Assembly: GCA_911728455.2 (NCBI GenBank)
Contig: OU452225.1
Span: 11,506,731-11,570,730, forward strand
Origin: Marthasterias glacialis
Taxonomy: Eukaryota; Echinodermata; Asteroidea; Forcipulatida; Asteriidae
Reading direction: 5' to 3'
Length of the DNA: 64,000 bases
Shown here: piece after piece, positions 10,691 to 22,600 of the stretch
Layout of the letters: each line of letters starts with the position of its first letter
How positions within the stretch are numbered: position 1 is the stretch's first letter
Notes under the pieces: model-generated
The model's database searches: none
What the model was told of the DNA's origin: nothing
The model's input: only the letters and a program-made list of their open reading frames with translations
Translations under genes and position numbers: made by a program

Positions 10691-13600
10691 CTGTTAAATC
10701 GAACAAAACATGATGAATAGATCGATTGCGCGACACGCATCACGTGACCTATTGTGGGTATTTAATGTAAACAAACACGACGTCCTCTATACAAGAAAGT
10801 GCGGCATGGTACATGATGATTGTTGCAGTTGTTTACTCGATCGACGCGTTTCTTTCTCGAAATCTGTGAAAAATATTCCAGAGTTTGTACCAGAGACCTT
10901 CGAGTGGCTGAATAAAGCCAGTAAGGACAGCTCCCAGCAAGTCTTTGAAATTGTACAAGTAACGTATAAATGTGCACGATGTGGTGCAAGACGGAACGTT
11001 TGGGCCAGGCGACCGCGATCACACACTTTTCAACACAAGAACTATACAGTTTTGGAGCTGAATCATCCAAAGAAATTGCTCGCAAAAACTGTGTGATTTC
11101 TTTGCCGATTTGAAAGTTCGCAATGCTAGGTATAAATGTTCAGTCTTTCAACGTTCTTTACCCTTTTTGTACAGTGATTTAGGCCTACATTACATACAAA
11201 ACAACAGGCGGGTGGCTACATAGTCGTCCAACGATAGTGCATAAACTCAAAATAAACCTCTTTTGTAGTAGAATACTGGTAGTTTATGAAACAGTAATGT
11301 GATTATAAATATCAATGTTAAACTTTAATAAAATGGCAACTGTGCTATTATTACCAAAAGCCGACTTTTGGTGTGACTGTCGGTCACGGCATGTACTTGC
11401 ACGTAGTTTACCATCAGCTCAGATGACGTAGTACCCACAACAGGTAATGTGATGACATTTAAACATTGGTCGCGCAATCGGTCTATTTGTTGACACCGTT
11501 ACAGTCTATACTGTGTACGTAGTGACATAACAGTGCTCAATGGGTCTTCACAAACTAGTTGTATATTCGGTTTACGGTAACCTGTTTTGTGTGCATTATC
11601 TACTTTGCCGAGTAGATTTTGTGAGAACTTGTCCTTGTGGTCTGCAGGCATCGTATCCGTTTTCTTGATTATGCCACCAAGTCCCTTTTGTTCTATACAC
11701 CAAACCGAGCAGAGCTGTTTTACACCACCGCAGCGTACATATTATGTGCGTTTTCCATTGTTGTGTCATCATTTTACCTCTAACATGGCGGCGCGATGAC
11801 GTCAATGCGTAAGGTCTATTATGCATAATATTGATTATTCAAACATGGAGGAATGGCATAATTATTGTTAATTTTCCTTAACAAGTAATTAATAATGCAA
11901 GCCCATCTGACTTTTCGTTGCTTGAAAACTACAAAGATTCTTGGCCCTGATTGACGACTTGAATTTCTTACCGGACAATGGAGCACCAAGTAACATTCCT
12001 ACACCGTAGGGAACCATTGAGAGAATCACCACGCCATTGGCGCTGTATTTATCAGCAAAGAGATCAGCCGAGACAGCGTTCGAACCACCGTACAGAACCG
12101 ACCGTATCAACCCGGAAGCTAAAGAAGACAATAAAAGGATATTCATCCATTAATTCATGTATGTGTTTGTCCACCAATCGGGAGTTTTACCACAAACATC
12201 GGCTATAAAGATGCCTCCATAACATCCACCCACCCACCCACTTTATTGTAACTTTAATGTTGACTTGTTCAAAGGTAAAGTTGCATGGCGCGATTTTGAC
12301 CGAATTTTGTTTATTTATTTATTGTTTTGTTAATGTTTTCTCTGAACGAATGTTTAACAGATGATGCCGTTTCAAAACGGAATATGCACGAAATACTTGT
12401 AAAAAAACGTGGAAAATTGTTTGTACACGGCTGATGAACTCGAGATAAAGTTGGAATCCAGACAATAATTCATTCTTAGTTTTTAATGAACTACCACTTA
12501 TCATTAGCGGATTTTGTTCGTGCAACACCTTAAAAAAAATCTTTAAAAGATTCTCGAATCTATAAAAATTGCAGGTTGAAAATTTGAATTCTAAACTTTC
12601 GGGTCATTTCAGCCAAAAATCGGACCTACATCCTTACGTGTCTTTTCTTGCAATATTGTTTTGAATCTGGTACGGACATAAATGTGAGATTGAATTTATT
12701 TAGCTATAGACGGAAACTTCTTTATTACTATTATTATTATTATTATTATTATATATTTCTGGTAATGAAACCAAGGATGCCTCATAAGTGAACTTAATCA
12801 CTGTAGCTCTGAAGCCTGAGGAAACCTGTAGATAAGGGTGCTTGCCATGTGAACCAGAAATACCGGGGTAATTCCCCTACTCTTCCACGATAAGTGTTCT
12901 GGGTTCTTGTACGTGCACTACCTATCCTAGTACACGGGACCTACGGCTTAATGTCCCATCCCAAGGACAAAGCAATTATGGTAAAGTATCTTGCTCAAGG
13001 ACACAAGTGCCTCGACCGGGATTCGAACCCGCTCTGCTGCCAACACCACCAGAACTTGAGTCCGGTGATCATAGACCGCTCGGCCACGACACTCCAAAAA
13101 AAGAAGTGCACTGTGGTACGGAACCCCTCAGGAGCCAGATAAAGACAAAAAAGAACGTGTAAAAATAATATTTCGTTCCCATGAAATAATTTGTTCGTTC
13201 CCTTGAAATCATTTTGCTCCCTTGATTCGTTCCCTTCATTACCGTACTTGTAGACTCTTATGTGTTCAAACAGCCTTTGTGTGCGTTTAGTTTAATACTC
13301 AATGGAACCGTAGGAAAAAAGACCCGTTCTTCCAAACATGTTCTTACCCACTGACAAGGCCATCATCTGCTCTAACGTGTGCACCAACGACATGAAAAAC
13401 AGAGCAACTGCACCGAGAAGCATGGACAGAGCAAGGACGTAGATACGCTGACAGGGCAATCTGTCTCCGATAACAGCGATAGAAATTTTGCCAACAATTT
13501 CTCCAACTGCGAAGATCATTATGACGAGAGATATTTGGTCACTGTTGAGACCGCGCCCATTCATATAACTGGCCTATACGGTAAAAGACAAATTGAAAAA

Positions 13601-16600
13601 GTTTAAATACAAGATGATTATCAAGAATTGAATACTCTAAAAGCTCACTGGTTATAAAGTTCATACCAGTGTACCAACCCTGCAGAGAAATATTTCCATC
13701 TGAAAGCTCACTGATTCTACAGTTCATACCAGTACCAACCCTCCAGAGAAATATTTCCCTCTGAAAGCCCACTGATTCTGAAGTTCATACCAATACAATC
13801 CTCCAGAGAAATATTTCCCTCTGAAAGCTCACTGATTCTACAGTTCATACCAGTACCAACCCTCCAGAGAAATATTTCCGTCTGAAAGCTCACTGATTCT
13901 GAAGTTCATACCAATACAATCCTCCAGAGAAATATTTCCCTCTGAAAGCTCACTGATTCTACAGTTCATACCAGCACCAATCCTCCAGAGAAATATTTCC
14001 CTCTGAAAGCTCACTGATTCTACAGTTCATACCAGTACCAACCCTCCAGAGAAATATTTCCCTCTGAAAGCTCACTGATTCTGAAGTTCATACCAATACA
14101 ATCCTCCAGAGAAATATTTCCCTCTGAAAGCTCACTGATTCTACAGTTCATACCAGTACCAACCCTCCAGAGAAATATTTCCCTCTGAAAGCTCACTGAT
14201 TCTGAAGTTCATACCAATACAATCCTCCAGAGAAATATTTCCCTCTGAAAGCTCACTGATTCTACAGTTCATACCAGCACCAATCCTCCAGAGAAATATT
14301 TCCCTCTGAAAGCTCACTGATTCTACAGTTCATACCAGTACCAACCCTCCAGAGAAATATTTTCCTCTGAAAGTTCACTGATTCTAAAGTTCATACCAGT
14401 ACCAATCCTCCACAGAAATATTTCCGTCTGAAAGCTCACTGATTCTACAGTTCATACCAGCACCAATCCTCCAGAAAAATATTTTCATCTGAAAGCTCAC
14501 TGATTCTAAAGTTCATACCAGCACCAATCCTCCAGAGAAATATTTCCCTCTGAAAGCTCACTGATTCTACAGTTCATACCAGCACCAATCCTCCAGAGAA
14601 ATATTTTCATCTGAAAGCTCACTGATTCTAAAGTTCATACTAGCACCAATCCTCCAGAGAAATATTTCCCTCTGAAAGCTCACTGATTCTACAGTTCAGA
14701 CCAGTACCAATCCTCTAGAGAAATATTTCCCTCTGAAAGCTCACTGATTCTATAGTTCAGACCAGTACCAATCCTCCAGAGAAATATTTCCATCTGAAAG
14801 CTCACTGATTCTACAGTTCAGACCAGTACCAATCCTCCAGAGAAATATTTCCATCTGAAAGCTCACTGATTCTTAAGTTCATACCAGTACCAATCCTCCA
14901 GAGAAATATTTCCGTCTGAAAGCTCACTGATTCTAAAGTTCATACCAGCACCAAACATCCAGAGAAATATTTCCCTCTAAAAGCTCACTGATTCTACAGT
15001 TCAGACCAGTACCAATCCTCCAGAGAAATTTTTCCCTCTGAAAGCTCACTGGTTCTACAGTTCAGACCAGTACCAATCCTCCAAAGAAATATTTCCATCT
15101 GAAAGCTCACTGATTCTACAGTTCAGACCAGTACCAATCCTCCAGAGAAATATTTCCATCTGAAAGCTCACTGGTTCTACAGTTCAGACCAGTACCAATC
15201 CTCCAGAGAAATTTTTCCCTCTGAAAGCTCACTGATTCTACAGTTCAGACCAGTACCAATCCTCCAGAGAAATATTTCCCTCTGAAAGCTCTCTGGTGTT
15301 GTATTCTGCAGTGTATACGTTCTAGAAAAAATTCACCACTAAACTCACGATTGAAACAAGATACGTGCCCCCTGCCATCCAATTTTAATGTCTGAGCCCC
15401 CCCCCCCCGAGCCCCCCCCCCCCCCCCCCATTTGAAATCTAGACATTTGATATTACAAATTACCACTATTTTTCTAGTTACACGCAGTGTATTTGTTTTA
15501 CCTCCACGTCAGATTTTCTTACGCACAGAAAAATGGTAAACGGTACAAGAGCGCTGAATAGGGCTTAAGAAAAATGCACACGGAAACTACAGTTTTAATT
15601 GGGCAGAAGTGCTCCTCGAAAAATATGGTGCGCCCCCTTGCGTCCCACTTAAACTTTACCATAGTTTCGTCGCTGCAAAATACTCCAACAAACCTCTTTG
15701 TGAACTCGTGTCAAACATTATAATTCTAAAAAAGGTGCTGGTCCGCAATATAATTAGCTTACGAAGTTGATGATGAAAAATGTCCAGCCCACTAGAGAGA
15801 GGGTGAGTCCGATGCTCCATACCCAGGGTTCAAACCTCGTCATCATATCCAGTACCTCACAGTCGTCTGCTGAGCAACAATTCCTCTCTTGCTGGTGTGG
15901 AGACAAGTCGTCCTGTTTTTCTAGGCGTTCTTCACACGAGCTATGGATCTCCGGAGTTTCATCTGTCGTTACTTGGGCATTTTTATCAACGTCTATGTCT
16001 ACCTGTGTCAAATGAATCGCCTCTTCTGTATCCTCTCCAAGATCGGTTTCATCGTTTTTACATGATTCAATGTTTTCACTTGTCGGTGGGTCTACGAGAA
16101 TCATCCCAAACGCCGCACCAAACACCATAATCACACCAGATGTAATTCTCAAAGCTTTCCGCCATCCGTATCGGGTTATGCAGTATGTCAGCAGGGGACT
16201 GAAAGCTAACAAACCTGTAGGATAACATAACATAACAGTTTAACGGGAGATTTTTTTCCCTGTTTTTTAGTGCTACAACATTCGACAACAAATTGTAGCT
16301 TTGAATTAGCATTGTCAAGTTGTCCGAAGGATGCAAACATCCGTCTTGTAGGATGTATCTAAAGTAGGAAGTGAGATATCATGTTGGTGTGACGTCATTG
16401 CACTCTAAGTCACGCCCACGTCAAACAAGATGGCTCCATTGATTGCCAGAAGCCCGTAGAAAATGCACTGAACTTTTTTGTCTTTGATGATTTATGTAAG
16501 AACAACATAATTTCTGGACTTGCCTTTCACGTGTGTCTTGCAAAGACTCAAGGTCATATCAGAAATATTGATTTCTTTCATAAAAAATGTCTATGAACGA

Positions 16601-19600
16601 AGGAGCGAGTGTTTTCGGTAAAATAACACAGTATTAAAACTGCATGCTTGCTTTGGAACCAGGAGCAACGAAAACTTTGGGCGTGCAGCAGATGCGCACG
16701 CGTGTGACGTAATGACTTGCCAACTTTTACCGACCATTGTCGACGAGGCCGATGTTGCCTGGTACCCAAACACATCTTCCTCACTAATTGTTCACAGTCC
16801 CCTTTGTTTGTATGCGTTGTTAAGTAGGTTCTACTTATTTGAACAGCCCATACTCGTGAATTCCTTCTGTTTTTAATAATTAATGGGACCGGTTTAGACC
16901 GGGGGAAGCAGTATACGTATAGGAACCAGAACACAACGTGAGAAATTCTTAAACCCATCCATGGTTTCAGAACTGAATGTTTGAGAGGTTTTTTAGGTTC
17001 TCCATTAGCCTTTTTAAGATACGGTGGACACTATGGAGTGCACTGCTTGGTTTCGATGTATATTACACAGACAAATTTACCCAAACCAAGTAGTGTCAAC
17101 ATTATCTCAAAATGGCGTATAGAGTTGATCGTGTTAAAGAGATCATTTCAAGAGTGTTGTGCACGGGCTTTGAAATGACATGCAGCTTGAGATACTTGAC
17201 TTTGTCAGTGGATGTAGTAAACAAGTAAAAATTAACATCCTCTAATTTCTTGCTTCGGCACAGTACACAAACAGTACACAAACTTTTATTTTATTTTTGT
17301 ATCTTTTTTTTTTATCACACTATTTCGAAAACGCTGACGGAGCTAACCGTCAGTGGTTTTCCTAACAGACCCAATCTAGTAGTGGGACTGGTCAGTACAG
17401 GGACAGTGAAAGTAAGTCGATCAACGCCGCATTACCCAACGTGGATCCAAGTACGGCTATCGCGTTAGCCCGGCTGAAGTTACTCTCCTTGTACCACACC
17501 AGCAGCAGTCCCGACATAGAATGGATGACGAAGTTCGCTCCAACTCCAACCAGGATTCCGTAGCTCAAGATGCCGTACACGAGGTCTGGGATTACTGAGG
17601 TCACCATCACTCCCGTGAAAATGAGTGCATGGCCTACCATGAGCACAACTCGACAGCCAGTTCGTTGAAGGATTACACTGGAAAGAGGGCTCATTAAGCA
17701 GGACAAGGAGTTGGCCAAAGATCCCAACCAACCTGAAACAAACAAAAAAACAATACACGGTTTAAAAGTAAAACTTTGGGGAAATTAACAACAAAATTGT
17801 CGTGTAAGTTAACAAATAACGTAAAAATATTATGGAGATATATTTACGTGCATACTATTAATCCAGTTCAAATACTATATTTGCTTATTAAATTAATGTA
17901 ATACTTGGGATGGGCCGCGTAACTTTTACCACAATGAACCCAAAGGAGTGCCGTGAGATGTGTAAAGATCTGGCGTCTAAATTGGACTTAGAGTCCACCA
18001 CGTGATCGGGAGAATTGCCTCCAACCAGACCAAGTGCCCGGTTTCAATGCCTCTACTCTACTTTCAAGATGGAGAAATGAGAAACAACCAAGCAAATCGG
18101 GAATTTGAACTAACGATATAACCTTTCGAAGATAAGCCGATATATTATGTCGACGCTTTTAATCTTCCTTTTTTTCGATAAACAGTTCACATAGTATACT
18201 GGGGCCGATTTCACAAAGAGCTAAGATTGATCTGAACTGTGTGTATCAATCTTAATTACTAAGCAAAGTGTGATGCCAAAATAGAAATCACCATGGCTAT
18301 ATTGGCAACTCATCTTAAGATAAATCTCAGTACTTTGTGAAATCGGACCCTGAAGTTGCAGACTTGATCAGGGAAAACTCCACGCATTTATACACGACGT
18401 ATAGTGATAATGTATTCATACATGTAGTGATAGTGCAACCAGCGTGACCTACATCTTGTTGTCGATTCTTGTTCACGAATGTTGCTGCATGGCTACATAA
18501 TTATAATATCCCTTAACATCTGCTGATTCTTAGCGTAAGCCTAAAGGTTGAAGTGGGGCAAAAAATAGGGGGAGGGACCGTTGCTCGATGCCATTGTTAT
18601 TATGGTGTCATGCGTTAAACAGTACGGCATGTATTCAGACCCGAGTAAAACATGACTGCATCATTTTTAGTGTTGTAGATGTAGGGGGAAAGATTTGCGG
18701 AAACTGGCATTTTATCTTTTTGCTGTGGTATTTAATAGACAAATCCGAGCAGCTCCTTCATGGGCATTTACACCACCGCAACTATGGCCGCTGCACGCGC
18801 GTTGAGGCACACGCACTGTGAATCCTCCATGCTGATTGTTTCCCGTTAAGTGCGTTGCAGAAATTTGTTCTGCAACAATATTTTGTTTGCTTAAGCAGCT
18901 TAATGAAATTGGCCCCAGGCCTGGTGAGTGTGTCAGGAAAAAAATAGCATATTTGAGTCAACACAGTCACAACATGACAGAAGTGCCCAAGATTTTGTCA
19001 CGAGATATGCAATTGAAGACCAATGTTGACTCTATCAATCACTACCAACAGGTAGTTGACAAACCCATGCACTGTGGTAACACCTTCGTTTTTGCCAAGC
19101 AGTTAGGAGGTTCGTAAACACTGGCCACTTAGTGGCTCATATTATTTGCCAATAGAGAACTCATTGTGTTTTACGGTGTTATATCGCCGTAGTATTGCGT
19201 TATCTTGCCGTATTTTAGTGCGTTATTTAACAGTTGAGTTGGCTCGACGTCAAGGTTCGAGTTCATAGTACGCCCTGTCGATACTATGAAGTCCGAACAG
19301 GTTTGAACCTTTACTCTGTGGTTAACCCTGGTTGTGAGATTGCTAGTCGACCGATGGCGTGAGTGACTAAAATCTGTACGGATAAACCATGGTTTCATAT
19401 CACCATAGGTGGCGGGGGCATTAATTAAGAACCCCGGCCTGATATCATCGTCTGTGCATTTAAAGCCCCAGCTCAACATTGGTAAGAAGAAAAACACACT
19501 GTTCACAGATTTACATGGCATAAAGATAATGATAGTAGAAAACCATCCTAGAAATATTTCTGCCTGAAGAGCTATCGTTTTTAAATAATAAATGAACTAA

Positions 19601-22600
19601 GATCCAAAATTAGTTTTCGTCTCAGTGAGAGACGAAAACTCATGCCTAATAGGAATCCGTACAAAAATGCTGAATGCATTAACCGTTTGCTTGCAAAATA
19701 TAACAACGAAATGAGCTGAAAGTTTCACAGGTTGGTTTTATATATCTTGATTTGTGCAAAGAATGGAAGCATTTACAGTCAGTTTACAGTTTACCCGTGT
19801 TGAGCTGGGGGCTTTAAGCATGAAGGCGTACGCTGAGAAGGTTAAACGCAGTTCACTCCTGGAAATTGATAATGATCAGTTATCAGAATAACAATGGGAA
19901 AAAAAGAAACAGCGGTTTACAAACAATCAAACTGACCTGTGGTTATTATAAATGCAAAAAAGGAGGCTTGGTCGCACGTTTCGACTGACCTTTGGGAAGG
20001 ACTCAGAAGTGGGCTCGATGCATATAATAAGTGCATTGTTTGCAGAATGAAGATTGATTGTATTGTTCAAAAATGTTGATTTTTAGAACTTGGACGGCGA
20101 TACTTAACAGAGCATAATAATGTTGTGGCTTCAGTTCTGGAAATTTTACAGCTTATCACAGCGTTATGAAATTAAGTTAGGTCATAAAGTAATCTCATTA
20201 CACAATACACAATGGTACAAAAACAAAATAACTTACCGCTCAGATCTTAATCTGTATCAATTGCGATAAATCGTAACCCTCCATCTTGTTATTGTTTACG
20301 ATTAAATACACAAACTGTTCATTCTTACGGGTGAGTAACGCATAGGCCTAGCCTGGATTTATGCTTTGAAAACGTTGCACATTACAAGTCAACACCGGCT
20401 GCTTTTTGAGGACTTCTAACGCAAAGTTACACTGTAAAAACATTGGGTAAACAGTTTGTTGGGTAAAAATATTAGCACACTTGTTGGTTAATATTTTCCC
20501 AATATGTGGTAATTTTTCCGTTTGGAACAAATAAATCAGGCTGCGATGCCGAGAGTCATCGAAGTTGAGCATTTATTACTCAACAAATGGTTAAGAACAA
20601 CATTCAATAAATAATAACCAAAGTTGGTCAACATTTTTAGTGACTGCCTCGTAGTTGGGTACACCCCGCAATCGAACGTCTCAACTGTTGGGAAAAAGTG
20701 GCTAAAGAGGGCGCTTTTCGACCAAGAATTAAGCAAACAAGACCATGTGTTCGTAATCGTAATCGCACGCACGAAGTCGCCATTGTTATGGGCACACATT
20801 GACATCATGGCAGACCAACTCCTTGAGGATTGGGGTTTGCCTCAGCTGCAGAAAGTTTTCGCAGGTGAGTAAAGTATTAGTATCACTTACATGCTGATTG
20901 GGATTATGAATAAAAGTGTCATAAAGTTTCCAAAAGTAGGATAGGCCTACTTCTTTCGCCATGTAATATGTGTGTTAAAAACTGTTAGTGTTATGATTCG
21001 TCGTACCCATGACCGGCCTTGTTAAGTTGTTATACATCATGATTGTCACTGTACGTTTTTATGTGTACATGTACCATAATGATATAGGTTGCCCTATCCA
21101 TGGAGGAAATGGCCCACCCGATATTGTAACATAAACTGCTGTGTGTGACTATCATTTGCAAATTTAAAGTGCAAGTTCCATGTCAGAAGAGGGGGGGGGG
21201 GGGGGGTGATTTCTCACTCGGAGAGCTGACTAGTGAAATAATATATTATAATCTGGTGTAGGCCTACTCGAGTCTTACCCTAGTCCTAAAACTTTGAAGT
21301 TGTTAGTAACATATAGTTCTATTCTAGGAGTACTAGTAATATATAGTAGGCCCCAAAGTTTGTGGTGTATAGTACCACATTGAGTTAAGGGTGGCCTTGA
21401 AAAGATTGCTAACAACCTTAACCCGGTTGTCAAAGACTTTTCAAAACCACCCCTATTCTTTCTCACATGGTGCTACCACAAACCTTAGGCAGCGGCATAT
21501 GTAAGGTAAATTTTTAGGGGGCACAAGGGGATGCACCATCTTTCCTATACGGGGAAGGCACTGCTGGCAACTGTAGATTGCATTTGTGTGGACGGCACTG
21601 GCTTCAGATTTTCAAATGGGGGGGGGGGCACGGGCATCAGTTGGGCCTCCCCCCACCCCCTGTGTCCCCCCACCCCCCGTGCCCCCCCCCCCCCCCCCCT
21701 TCCCAGTTACACCACTTTTCTTAGGCTCTAACAGTATGGATATTTTATTATATATCATCACAAGTAATTGAACATGATCCTTCTTTTTATCTTCAATAGA
21801 AAACTACATCGAAAAAAGATAGATGAAACGGTGCGCCCTCAGCCATTTATACTTTCTCTGTATAGAGAGAACAAGCTTCAACCAACTGACATCTTTGTAA
21901 ATGTTGAGAAGCAGGCACTTCCTCAGTCGTCCCTACTCAAAGCTGTTGACAGTTGCTACAAACTGCACTTCGTCTTGGACTGCGAGTACCAGGAAAGTTG
22001 CAAAGGAATGTGGTCCTTTTTGCAGTCATTTGTGTTCCAGCAGGCAGTCTTCGGGAAGAAGGACTCAACCACACTGAGGGCCTTACGGTCATACATCTCG
22101 TATAAATCCCATAAGCCATAGATGCATTTACTACATCGGTATAGCATCAGTTCAAAAACTACTGGTCCAGTGTTTGAAAAACCCTTTTATATTGATGCAA
22201 AAAGTGCACTTGGGATAATAAACAATTGTTTTGTACAGTATACTTCTTGCTTTTCAAAGTGTTTTAAAAATTCACAGGCTAACCATAATTGGTTGTGATT
22301 TGAACCCATGACTCCAACATAATTAGAGCACACTCGGTTGTCGAGTAGTTCAGGCATCTGCTCTAGAATGCAGGGGATCGTGGGTCTGATTCCCAGTCAA
22401 GAAGTTAGCCTGTGCATTTTCCCCCACAACAATCAATAAGCACTAACTATGTTTCAGGATTATTCTTAAACACAAAACTATTAAGCATGCACTAGATAAA
22501 ACAACAGACTCTGTTTAACCACCTGTCTAACATTTTGCTGCAGGGTAAAACCAAAATAATTTAAAGCTAATCAACATCTGATGCTTTCACTAAAATAATG

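Noticed and set aside
13564..13568. Nearer acceptor (GGCCAG) for SLC16-like exon 4
   Set aside because: It would start the exon one base into a codon while exon 3 ends in phase 0; the upstream CCGTATAG acceptor keeps the frame.
19171..19521. 116-codon open frame on - strand
   Set aside because: Runs into the family B MITE, with no splice signals or domain motif.
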